Below, in pieces: positions 1 to 7,336 of a stretch of 12,943 bases of DNA. The stretch is taken from positions 1-12,943 of the forward strand of contig JAAUPO010000018.1 of NCBI GenBank assembly GCA_012033095.1, written 5' to 3'. Under the pieces are notes generated by a model. It did no database searches and was not told where the DNA came from. It worked only from the letters and a program-made list of their open reading frames with translations. The stretch's first letter is position 1, and the number at the start of each line of letters is the position of its first letter. Position numbers and translations under genes: made by a program. Source of the stretch: Synechococcaceae cyanobacterium RL_1_2 (GTDB lineage Bacteria; Cyanobacteriota; Cyanobacteriia; Cyanobacteriales; JAAUPO01).

Positions 1-153
1 CGGAGCCAGAATTAATCCCGATGCCAATATGGATTTGATCTTTGCCATCTAATTTACGCCGTTTATTAAACTCAGTCAGACGATGGCGCATCGCGATCGA
101 TGTTCTATTAGGTGGCAGTCCCTTGGGTCTTCTAGGTCTTGGAAATGTTCTCA
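1..153 (-). CDS. Class III adenylate/guanylate cyclase fragment (cut by window edge)
   Basis: Read on the minus strand, about 51 codons run from an ATG at 153 to the left edge. They contain MRHRLTEFNKRR followed by DQIHIGIGINSG. This matches the segment of cyanobacterial class III nucleotide cyclase domains just before the N-x-G-x-x-x-G turn, where helix residues MRxRLxxFNxxR precede the IGIGINSG strand. The family makes cAMP or cGMP from ATP or GTP. The catalytic half that follows lies outside the window. Upstream of the ATG I see no metal-binding aspartate segment (D-x-R-x-F-T), which should lie about 70 residues earlier. The domain therefore looks 5'-truncated or frameshifted, and the ATG is probably not the native start. 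The assignment rests on motif resemblance only. Confidence 0.6.
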
Positions 154-276
154 TAGAGTGGCTTGACTCGCTTTTTCTGAGGTCATGGTTTTTTTGACTC
201 AGTAGAATACCTCATTTCTAGTATGCGTTTGCCCTGGGGGCGACTCAATAATATTTGATCCTTTTCAGGCATCCTC

Positions 277-1163
277 TTATTTAATCCAAACGGTTTTTGC
301 ATTTACAAAAGCCCGAATGCCATCAATGCCTAGTTCTCGACCGTAGCCCGATCGCTTAATGCCCCCAAAGGGAATGCGAGGATCGGATTTAGTCATGCCA
401 TTAATAAATACGGCTCCGGCTTCAATTTCATTGATAAACCGTTGTTGCTCAGCGGGATCTTGAGTCCAGGCACTAGCCCCCAAACCAAGATCCGTATCAT
501 TGGCCAAGGCGATCGCATCGTCGATATTTTCTACCACGAACACTGAGCTCACTGGGCCAAATAACTCCTGGTTCGCTCCTGGGGCTTCTGGGGGGATACT
601 GGTCAAAATTGTAGGGGGATAGAAATAACCAGGGCGATCGAGACGTTTACCCCCTAGGAGCAACTCGGCCCCCATCTGGACGGATTGATCTACCTGCTGG
701 GCTAATTCCGCCACGATCGCTTCTGTGGCTAGGGGGCCAAGATCAATGGTGGGGTCAGCGGGATCTCCCACCTTCAATGCTTGATATCTGGCCAATAATT
801 GATCAATAAAACTCGTCGCGATCGCTTCATGGACAATCATTCTTTTAGCCGCAATACAAGATTGGCCATTGTTTAACATGCGAGCTGTTACCCCAACGGC
901 AACGGCTTCCTCCACATCCGCTGAAGGCATAATGATATAGGGATCACTGCCCCCTAACTCTAATACCGTAGGTTTGAGGGCTTTGCCGGCGGCGGCGGCC
1001 AAGCAAGAACCTGCGTACTCACTACCCGTTAAGGTGGCGGCTTTAACCCGAGGATCGTTGATCACCCCATCCACTAAATCCACTCCGATCAACAGGGTTT
1101 GAAATACGTTGGCGGGGAAACCAGCCTCAGTAAAAATTTCAGCGATCGCTAGGGCACATTGGG
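277..1163 (-). pseudogene. gabD: Succinate-semialdehyde dehydrogenase, C-terminal fragment
   Basis: This is the C-terminal part of an NAD(P)+-dependent aldehyde dehydrogenase that oxidises succinic semialdehyde to succinate in the cytosol. In cyanobacteria it closes the TCA cycle together with 2-oxoglutarate decarboxylase or the GABA shunt. The fragment carries the catalytic base in VLELGGSDPY and the nucleophile in NNGQSCIAAKR. In the reconstructed 454-residue protein these are E228 and C262. It also has the family motif NQELFGPVSSVF and the C-terminal PFGGIKRSGYGRELG. The first start codon in this frame is an internal TTG at 1092, but the homologous frame continues up to about 1163, where it was once joined to the upstream piece. 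One base is missing from the GGG at 1161-1163. Restoring it gives the reading HASNVPQCALAIAEIF and one open frame. The fragment has no start or ribosome site of its own. Confidence 0.9.
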
Positions 1164-1640
1164 CACGTTGGAGGCATGTTTGAGTAGTGCCGTATTCCCG
1201 GCCATTAAACTAGGAGCCGCAAAACGAAATACCTGCCAAAAGGGAAAATTCCAGGGCATTACCGCCAAAATTACCCCTAGGGGTTGGTAGCGGATAAAAC
1301 TATTGCTGCCGTCGGTGGGGGCTGGGGTATCCCCTAACATCTTGGCTCCATGGTCAGCATAGTAACGGCACACAAAGGCACATTTTTTAATCTCCGCGAT
1401 CGCGCTATTAATGGGCTTACCCATTTCCAGGGTCATTAAACTCGCCCAATAATCTACCCGATCTTCTAAAATAGCTGCGGCTTGATATAACCACTGCGTC
1501 CGTTGTTCAAAACTAGTGTAGCGATAATGTTTAAAGGCCTGATCCCCGCGATCAATGGCCTGGATAACGGCATCTTTATCTATACTGGTAAAAGTTTTGA
1601 CGGTTTGCCCAGTGGTTGGATTGATAGTCGCGATCGCCAT
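1149..1640 (-). pseudogene. gabD: Succinate-semialdehyde dehydrogenase, N-terminal fragment
   Basis: This is the N-terminal part of the same aldehyde dehydrogenase. It begins MAIATINPTTGQ at an ATG preceded by a strong AGGAGGG site ten bases upstream, so the start is well supported. It includes the conserved oxyanion and cofactor segment VMPWNFPFWQVFR and LMAGNTALLKHASNVP. After residue 160 the frame shifts and a stop follows three codons later. Taken as written, the product would lack the catalytic glutamate and cysteine and be inactive. Adding one G to the 1161-1163 run fuses both parts into exactly 454 codons, which agrees with the usual size of the cyanobacterial enzyme. No other stop or missing motif is visible, so the lesion is either very young or a sequencing error. 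Confidence 0.9.
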
Positions 1641-1650
1641 AGGTAAAAAT

Positions 1651-1657
1651 CCCTCCT
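1651..1657 (-). promoter_or_regulatory. Ribosome binding site of gabD
   Basis: The minus strand reads AGGAGGG ten bases before the ATG of the dehydrogenase. This is a near-perfect Shine-Dalgarno sequence and it fixes the start codon at 1640. Confidence 0.75.
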
Positions 1658-1862
1658 AAATCGGGCCAAGGTCAAGGTTCAGATTCGGTTTAATTAACTG
1701 CCCAATCATGGCCAATAATTAAATTAACTTTCTATTCCTAAGCTAAACTAAAAACATATTAGTTAGTTTTAACTTTGGTTTTTTGTAACAAAAACCCTGA
1801 CCGGTATTTTTTTAAGTAGAGTAATCCTAAGGATAATCTTCTTCCATTGTCCCAAAACCATC

Positions 1863-1880
1863 AGGTTAAGTTTTTAACCT
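1863..1880 (+). promoter_or_regulatory. Inverted repeat in the leader of the CheA-like gene
   Basis: The sequence AGGTTAA-GTTT-TTAACCT forms a perfect seven-base-pair inverted repeat with a four-base loop. It lies 21 bases upstream of the GTG start at 1902, and that start has no visible Shine-Dalgarno site. The repeat could be an operator or a 5'-UTR hairpin. The rest of the 260-base divergent region (1641-1901) is AT-rich. It also holds a weaker repeat, AACTAA-N7-TTAGTT, near 1745. I see no convincing -35/-10 pair or NtcA box. Confidence 0.3.
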
Positions 1881-1901
1881 TAAAGCCCCCGTATCCCCGC
1901 C

Positions 1902-3127
1902 GTGAATATGCAAGCAGCTACTCCCTCCTCCGCTCTGTGGCATCGTAAGCCTGAACTGAGAAAGAAATTTATTGCTAAAGCTCAGGAACGGATCCAAAAG
2001 ATGATTGATCTATACCGCAGTCCTCAGGACATTAGCGATCGGGATGTGATTAAGCAACAATGTTTTAAGCTGCATAACATGGGGGAGAAAGTGCGATGCC
2101 CTTTTGGATTGAGATCACCGACCTGGCAATGAAAGCCATTAATAACGGGGATAACTCCTACCGACCCACGACCAAAAGTCATTATTGACGATTTAAAAAT
2201 TGCTTATAAATTAGTCGCTAGCAACAAAGAGCAAAACATTAAACCTTCTGACAAACTGAAGCAATTGGCTAAATCCAATGTTAACGCCGAAGAAATCAGT
2301 ATGCTCAGTAACATTTTTGATGAGCAGGAACAATTGTCGGAAATTAGCCAACGGCGGTTTTCTGCCCCTAAGGCTAGACAAAATCAAAATCAAAATCAAG
2401 ATTTTTCCCTAGATGATGACTTTGCCAGTTTATTCAATAGTCTTGAGGAGTCTGCGGTGGAAAACACAGAAGAGCCCACCATGGAAAATATGGACAATGA
2501 GATCAGTGAACTCTATGCGATCTCCGCTGCCCATAAACAGAAATCCTCTGGAGCTGGGACTTCCCAAAAGAAATTTGTAGATGAATTTAATGAAGTAATG
2601 GCCCTAGGCAACGACAGTGAAAATGCTGCTTTAGCTGAAAAATTAGGGGAAATTGAACAGTTATTTGAAGAGTTTGAAGAGGATGAATTTACCGATCAAG
2701 AAGACCCAGTAGAGGACGAGGATCTGGCTTAATGTTGATGCCCTCGCAGAAGGGGGAGATCAGGATGAGCTAAAGCCCCTGCCCCTGGGAGGGAGGAAAA
2801 ATGAAAGAGGGCAGATACTAAGTTTAATGTTTGATCAACTAGAAGCGGAGATCGATGGCGATGAACCAGGGGAGAATGATTTTCTCGATGCCTTTGATCT
2901 CGACGAAGCCACTGAAGCAGTAGATGATTTAAGCTCCCAACTTGATCAAATTACAGGCCTGTTTGACGAGGACAGTGAATCCCATAAGGGAGGGGCCGCA
3001 GCGATCGGGAAAAAGCTGACACCACAGAAATCCTAGAGGATATTAGTGCTGTTTTCAATGTTCCGGAGTCCATTACAGAAGAGTCAATGTTTGGTCTGAA
3101 TAAAGATTCAGGGTTAACTCTGATCTA
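1902..3127 (+). pseudogene. pilL: N-terminal region of PilL-like CheA, broken by five frameshifts
   Basis: This is the N-terminal 400 or so residues of the hybrid kinase that continues at 3128. It starts at a GTG (1902) or an ATG two codons later. The first 100 residues are helical and contain the motif FKLHNMGEKV followed in a shifted frame by MPFWIEITDLAMKAI. I recognise these from cyanobacterial PilL/TaxAY-type CheA proteins. The rest is a low-complexity acidic linker rich in D, E and Q. Readable pieces are 1902-2132, about 2178-2732, 2730-3036 and 3003-3125. Five one-base changes separate them: G lost at 2095, A gained at 2174-2177, T gained at 2729-2730, G lost at 3003, and G lost at 3111-3113. 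Their correction joins the whole region in frame with 3128. I find no HxxKG phosphotransfer (Hpt) motif. As written, the pieces would be short separate peptides. Confidence 0.65.
2379..2402 (+). repeat. Hexamer tandem repeat inside the CheA linker
   Basis: Three copies of CAAAAT are followed by one CAAGAT. They encode a QNQNQNQ-like stretch in the acidic linker of the kinase. The six-base unit keeps the reading frame whatever the copy number. The repeat therefore changes linker length but cannot explain the nearby frameshifts. Confidence 0.7.
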
Positions 3128-5632
3128 GTGGATGAGCCAAGCCAGGGATTTTCTTCCGTGATCAAGGAAATTTATTACTACGATGGTCTGGAAGAATTAG
3201 CAGATTTAATCGATCGCGAACCCACCGCCATCATTAACGTCCACCAGCTAGAACAAATATTAGAGCAATCATCCCAAGAGACTATTCAAGCTGAAGAAGA
3301 TTTTAGCTTTATGGATGACATGGTTTCCGACATTAGCCTTGGGAAAGAATCTTCCATTGATGACGATTTCAAAGATTTAGAAAAACTATTAGAAGACACA
3401 GAACGTTTAGCCGGGGGAGCGAGTTCGGCCAAAAGTAGTGGGAATGCAAGTACATCCCGTCCCTCCGTTAATAAACGGCCTACGCGGGCTGCGGCTAAAT
3501 CCAATATCTTTGATCAAACCATGAAGGTATCGGTGAAACAACTGGATAACCTCAGTAATTTGATGGGGGAATTAGTTGTTAATCGCAATACCCTAGAACA
3601 GGATCAAGAACGCCTACGGCAGTTTGTCGATAGCCTCCTAGAAAGGGTGCAAAAACTCAGTGATATTGGTGGCACCATGCAGGATCTATACGAAAGATCC
3701 CTGTTAGAAAGTTCTTTACTAGCCAGTCGCGGAAAACAGTACTACGATCGCAACACCACTGTCCCTGGAATGAACCATCATCACCAAGATGATGAATACG
3801 ATCCCCTAGAAATGGATCGCTTCAGTGAATTCCACGAATTAACCCAAGAAATGATTGAGTTAATTGTACGGGTGAGGGAATCCTCCTCTGATATTCAGTT
3901 CATTGTGGATGAAACCGATCAGGTGGCCCGCAATCTGCGCCAAGTGACCACCCAACTCCAGGAAGGTCTAAATAAATCCCGGATGGTACCCTTTTCCCAA
4001 ACCACCGATCGTTTTACCCGCTATGTTCGGGAACAAGCACGCACCTACGACAAAAAAGCCGATTTACACGTAGAAGGCAAAGAAGTTCTCATCGATAAAC
4101 TGATCTCTGAACATCTATCCGATCCGATGAAGCATCTAATCAATAATGCCCTCACCCACGGCATTGAAACCCCCCAAGAACGCAAATCCGCAGGTAAAGT
4201 CCCTACAGGAAAAATTTCCATTAAAGCCTTCATCCAGGGGAACCAAACCGTTATTTCCTTTGCCGATGATGGGGCCGGCATTAACGTCGAACGGGTCAAA
4301 ATGAAAGCCGTGGAAAAAGGCCTCGTCACCAGAAGCGAAGCCCGTAACATGCCCAAACATGAAGTGTATGATCTTCTCTTCCATTCTGGTTTTTCCACCA
4401 AAGATCAAGTAGAAGCCCTTGCTGGTCGCGGGGTGGGGATGGATGTTGTCCGGACTAACCTCAGTGAAATTAGGGGGTCAGTTACCATTGACTCCAAGCT
4501 AGGCCAAGGAACAACTTTTAATATTCGCCTACCCCTGACCCTGAGTATCTGTAAAGCCCTCTGTTGTGTGAATGATCACGCTAAAATTGCCTTTCCCATG
4601 GATGGGGTGGAGGATATGCAGGACTATCTACCCGATGAGATCATCACCAATGAAGAAAATCAACACTGTGTGATGTGGCGCGATACCCTATTGCCAATCC
4701 GTCCCCTTTCCCAACTGATTAGCTACAATCGCCAATTGAGCCGCGCCACCGTGTATGGAGGCAGCAAAGAAGATGAAACCATTTCCGTGGTCGTACTGCG
4801 CAGTGCCGGGCAACTGTTAGCGATTCAAGTTGATCAGGTGGTGGGAGAACAGGAAATTGTAATTAAACAAATTACTGGGCCGATCCCTAAACCCGCTGGG
4901 ATTGCGGGGGCCACCGTGATGGGGGATGGCTGTGTAATGCCGATCGGGGATGTACTAGAGCTAATCGAAATTGCCGAAGGTATTCGTAGTAAAGAAATCG
5001 GCATGGGCGGAGTTGGCTGGAGTCCCGCGGCCCAGGTCATAGCAAAACCTTCCTCCACTGAATTGGCCGAACCCCTAGTACTGATCATTGATGATTCGAT
5101 CACGGTGCGGGAATTATTATCCATTAGTTTTACGAAGGCTGGTTATCGCGTAGAACAAGCCAGGGATGGTCAAGAGGCCTGGGAAAAACTCAAGTCCGGT
5201 TTACCCTGCGATATTGTGTTCTGTGATGTAGAAATGCCAAGGATGGATGGTTTAGAATTCCTGAGCCATGTCAATAATGATCCTAAGCTCAGGAAAATCC
5301 CTGTGGCCATGCTCACCTCTAGGGGGGCAGAACGCCATCGCCAAGTTGCAGCCGAAAATGGAGCTAGTGGCTATTTCACCAAACCTTACCTAGAAGAGGT
5401 GTTACTGGATGCCGCCGAACGAATGATCGGAGGAGCGGTGTTATTGGAAAATAGTATCCGGGAACCTCTCCTCAATCGGCAAACGGAAACGTCATCGGTG
5501 GTTTCATTGGATCACGATGGCGATGGAAACACAATGGCTGGCCAAGGTGCTGTCCCTGGGCTAGGGGAGGAAGCATCCCAAGCTAATGGCAGCAGCTCCC
5601 CCCGCCGCAAAATCTCGCCAGACCCAAAATAA
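3128..5632 (+). CDS. pilL: CheA-type hybrid histidine kinase core (PilL-C/Hik43-like)
   Basis: This 834-codon frame is the intact core of a CheA family kinase for twitching or phototaxis signalling. It acts on the cytoplasmic side of a chemoreceptor array. Residues 1-125 are acidic linker. The dimerisation domain spans about 131-290 (VSVKQLDNLSNLMGELVVNR, SRMVPFSQ). The ATPase spans about 325-470, with N box HLINNALTHGIE, G1 FADDGAGIN and G2 GRGVGMDVV. A CheW-like domain covers about 475-615. A REC domain covers about 649-770, with acidic pair IIDDS, phospho-acceptor D700 in FCDVEMP and lysine in FTKPY. No Hpt domain is present here or in the broken upstream part. This resembles PilL-C of Synechocystis, whose Hpt lies in a separate gene. 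The GTG at 3128 is probably not the real start, because upstream linker reads into it after one-base corrections. The last ten codons are out of frame after the C6 tract at 5598-5603. The frame overlaps the next REC gene by 47 bases. Confidence 0.88.
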   Translation: MDEPSQGFSSVIKEIYYYDGLEELADLIDREPTAIINVHQLEQILEQSSQETIQAEEDFSFMDDMVSDISLGKESSIDDDFKDLEKLLEDTERLAGGASSAKSSGNASTSRPSVNKRPTRAAAKSNIFDQTMKVSVKQLDNLSNLMGELVVNRNTLEQDQERLRQFVDSLLERVQKLSDIGGTMQDLYERSLLESSLLASRGKQYYDRNTTVPGMNHHHQDDEYDPLEMDRFSEFHELTQEMIELIVRVRESSSDIQFIVDETDQVARNLRQVTTQLQEGLNKSRMVPFSQTTDRFTRYVREQARTYDKKADLHVEGKEVLIDKLISEHLSDPMKHLINNALTHGIETPQERKSAGKVPTGKISIKAFIQGNQTVISFADDGAGINVERVKMKAVEKGLVTRSEARNMPKHEVYDLLFHSGFSTKDQVEALAGRGVGMDVVRTNLSEIRGSVTIDSKLGQGTTFNIRLPLTLSICKALCCVNDHAKIAFPMDGVEDMQDYLPDEIITNEENQHCVMWRDTLLPIRPLSQLISYNRQLSRATVYGGSKEDETISVVVLRSAGQLLAIQVDQVVGEQEIVIKQITGPIPKPAGIAGATVMGDGCVMPIGDVLELIEIAEGIRSKEIGMGGVGWSPAAQVIAKPSSTELAEPLVLIIDDSITVRELLSISFTKAGYRVEQARDGQEAWEKLKSGLPCDIVFCDVEMPRMDGLEFLSHVNNDPKLRKIPVAMLTSRGAERHRQVAAENGASGYFTKPYLEEVLLDAAERMIGGAVLLENSIREPLLNRQTETSSVVSLDHDGDGNTMAGQGAVPGLGEEASQANGSSSPRRKISPDPK

Positions 5633-6011
5633 AGTATTGATCATTGATGATTCGGTCACGGTGAGGGAATTACTTTCCATGACCTTTAGAAATGCTGGGT
5701 ACGAAGTCGAGCAAGCCCGCGATGGGGAGGATGCGTGGAAAAAATTAAACGAAGATCCCACCATTGATGTGGCTTTTTGTGATATTGAAATGCCCAAATT
5801 AAATGGTTTGGATTTGTTATCCCGTATTCAAGAAGATCAAAGCTTAACCCATATCCCGATCGCGATGTTGACTTCCCGGGGGGCGCAAAAAATGCAAAAG
5901 ATTGCAGCCGATCGCGGGGCTAAGGGCTATTTTGTAAAACCGTACTTAGAAGAGGTTTTATTAGATGCAGCGGCAAAAATGATTGAAGGGGAAAACCTAC
6001 TAGCTTTTTAG
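5586..6011 (+). CDS. CheY-like REC domain, probably the detached second receiver of the CheA
   Basis: This 141-residue frame is a complete receiver domain. The acidic pair is D21-D22 (LIIDDS), the phospho-acceptor D66 (FCDIEMP), the switch threonine lies in MLTSRG and the lysine is K118 (FVKPY). It closely resembles the REC domain that ends the upstream kinase and ends with the same KPYLEEVLLDAA helix. Two readings are possible. It may be a separate CheY-type protein starting at the ATG at 5586, translated by coupling, with GGAGG 15 bases upstream inside the kinase gene. More likely it is the second REC of a CheA-REC-REC protein. If the C6 tract at 5598-5603 had five Cs, the kinase frame would read GSSSPAAKSRQTQNKVLIID straight into it. 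Nothing is missing from the domain itself, so it should work as a phosphate acceptor in either form. Confidence 0.85.
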   Translation: MAAAPPAAKSRQTQNKVLIIDDSVTVRELLSMTFRNAGYEVEQARDGEDAWKKLNEDPTIDVAFCDIEMPKLNGLDLLSRIQEDQSLTHIPIAMLTSRGAQKMQKIAADRGAKGYFVKPYLEEVLLDAAAKMIEGENLLAF

Positions 6012-6079
6012 GCGAATCGGAACAAAGCTTTGATGGCTACAGCTATACTTAAGTTTGCCCCTGTTACGATCAAGGATTT

Positions 6080-6591
6080 ATGTTGAACCTAAATCTAAAG
6101 GAGATCGCGTTAATAGTCTGTAGTTTTAGCCTCTCTAGCTGTGGAATCTATCCTCGCATCCTAAACTTAACCTTTGACCCCAATGGTCGTGGTGTCAATA
6201 GTCCTGCCACAGAAATAGATCCCCAATCCGTTTCCAAATATGTAGTATTTATCTCCGATCGCAACGGCTCCCAGGACGTTTATTTATATGACGGAGACCA
6301 ACGCAATCTTTTGAATTTACCGGGGTTGAATGCCCTGGATGAAATTGCGAGCCATCCTTCCATTTCTAGCGATGGCAGCTATGTGGTGTTTGCGGCTAAC
6401 CATAATGGCCGCAATGATATTTTCTCTACGAGCGCACTACGGCCCAAAAGCGAAACCTTACCGCTGATCTTGCGAGTGAAGTGAAAAATCCTGTCATTAG
6501 TGCCGATGGTTCCACGATCGCCTTTGAAGTGGGTCAAAACGGTCAATGGGATATTTTTGTTTATGATTTTAATGGTCAAAAAATCAATTGA
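6080..6591 (+). pseudogene. TolB-like PD40 beta-propeller lipoprotein, one frameshift
   Basis: The gene encodes a short cyanobacterial lipoprotein with TolB/PD40-type propeller repeats. Its biochemical role is unknown to me. Residues 1-21 are a lipoprotein signal ending in LSSC, so C21 would be acylated and the protein anchored in the envelope. Three repeats are visible: YVVFISDRNGSQDVYLYD, then SISSDGSYVVFAANHNGRNDIF, then ISADGSTIAFEVGQNGQWDIFVYD. The third repeat is in a different frame because one C is missing at 6424. Restoring it (FLYERTTAQKRNLTADL) yields 170 codons ending at the TGA at 6589-6591, the normal length as I know the family. As written the frame ends at 6484 with 134 codons and loses the last repeat. 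AAGGA lies only three bases before the ATG at 6080, so the TTG one codon later is a possible alternative start. Confidence 0.75.
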
Positions 6592-6615
6592 CCTCGTTTT
6601 CTGTTCCGTCGATAG

Positions 6616-6989
6616 CCGATTAGAACATTTCTAAAAACCCAAAGCCGTTACTCCGTAGCGATCGATGATAGTCGAACCCTATACCAAATCCGTTTTATCA
6701 ATAGTTCGGACACTTTTTTTGACGAAGATACAAGGCTTACGAGGCAAGATCTCCCGCCTTTCCCGATTTAATTGGCTGTCTGCAATTTCGCTGACTTAAC
6801 TTTAAATAAGACTTAAAGACAATGCCTTATATAACCCATTTGAGATCTTGATCTTGAACAATAAGGCTTTCAGGTATATCGCTTTTAATGGTCAATGTAC
6901 AGTAAGACTTGATCCGAACAAACCTTAATCAAAATGAACCTGATCAGGATGAAATCAATACAGTTCAAGCATTACAACTCTACCGATAG
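6616..6989 (+). pseudogene. Possible remnant of an unrecognised gene
   Basis: This stretch lies in about 590 bases without an intact gene. Open patches in successive plus-strand frames have a protein-like composition. The first, at 6616-6768, includes RYSVAIDDSRTLYQIRF and DTFFDEDTRLTRQDLPPFP. The next is short and reads ADLTLNK. The third, at 6806-6925, reads KDNALYNPFEILILNNKAF and then YIAFNGQCTVRLDPNKP. The last, at 6927-6986, reads NQNEPDQDEINTVQALQLYR. At least three one-base shifts would be needed to join them. I do not recognise the family. Another frame is open for 44 codons from an ATG at 6665, so chance is a real alternative. The stretch also contains the ten-base palindrome CCTGATCAGG (6939-6948). 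Confidence 0.3.
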
Positions 6990-6991
6990 AT

Positions 6992-7121
6992 CTAACTACA
7001 GGACAAAAACCTTAAACCCTTGCCTCACAAGGACTCTAGTGAAGTCGACTGTAATCCTCGCCGCGTAAATCTTTCAGACCTATTTACAGTTTTTTAGCGC
7101 AACTTTTGTCCTAGTAGTTAG
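6992..7121. repeat. Palindromic element with 17-base inverted arms
   Basis: The left arm CTAACTACAGGACAAAA (6992-7008) pairs with TTTTGTCCTAGTAGTTAG (7104-7121), with a single bulged A. About 95 bases lie between the arms. Inside are a perfect hairpin CCTTG-CCTCA-CAAGG (7018-7032) and further paired segments, ACTGTAA (7048-7054) with TTACAGT (7084-7090). An alternative pair is GTAAAT (7065-7070) with ATTTAC (7082-7087). No open frame covers the element. It could be a MITE-like mobile relic or a structured RNA with a closing stem and two inner stems. No target-site duplication is obvious. Confidence 0.55.
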
Positions 7122-7134
7122 CTGCTATCTATAA

Positions 7135-7151
7135 ATTTAGGGGGGCTTGTG
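7135..7151. repeat. Copy 1 of a dispersed G-rich intergenic repeat
   Basis: ATTTAGGGGGGCTTGTG lies 33 bases beyond the corrected stop of the minus-strand TPR gene. It matches ATTTAGGGGGCTTGTG at 10109-10124 except for one extra G. The second copy is part of a nested hairpin, while this one has no obvious partner arm. Confidence 0.5.
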
Positions 7152-7183
7152 AAGGTTATTTTGAAGCTTGGTTAGAAATAAAT

Positions 7184-7336
7184 CTATGGAGTTATGGAGT
7201 GGGTGGGTTCGAGCAGTTGGGTTTGGTAATGGTTTAGTAATTGTTTTAAATCTGTGTTTTTGCGTAGGCCTTGGAGTTGGGGGTTTTGTTGGGCAAACTC
7301 TAGGACGGCGGCGGGATACAGTTCTAGGGCTTGACG
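7184..7336 (-). pseudogene. Detached C-terminal tail of the TPR gene
   Basis: Fifty codons follow the TPR frame in a shifted frame. They read RQALELYPAAVLEFAQQNPQ and onward to a TAG at 7184-7186. The first residues complete a TPR helix (SFRQALELYP) that the main frame breaks off as SFVKP. One C is missing (a single G at 7336 on the plus strand). Restoring it gives a 293-codon protein. A short plus-strand frame over the same bases has no protein features and is a shadow. Confidence 0.65.

Noticed and set aside
2995..3003. SHKGGAAA segment as an Hpt phospho-histidine site
   Set aside because: The HxxKG spacing does not fit and the surroundings are acidic linker without the helices of an Hpt bundle.
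4045..4408. Minus-strand open frames inside the CheA core
   Set aside because: They lie antisense to the strongly conserved ATPase domain, have no recognisable motifs or ribosome sites, and are shadows of the real gene.
5586..6011. Treating the REC protein as an independent, ancestral CheY gene
   Set aside because: The frame upstream of its ATG joins the kinase exactly when one C is removed, so the fused form is the simpler ancestral state, though a free form is possible as written.
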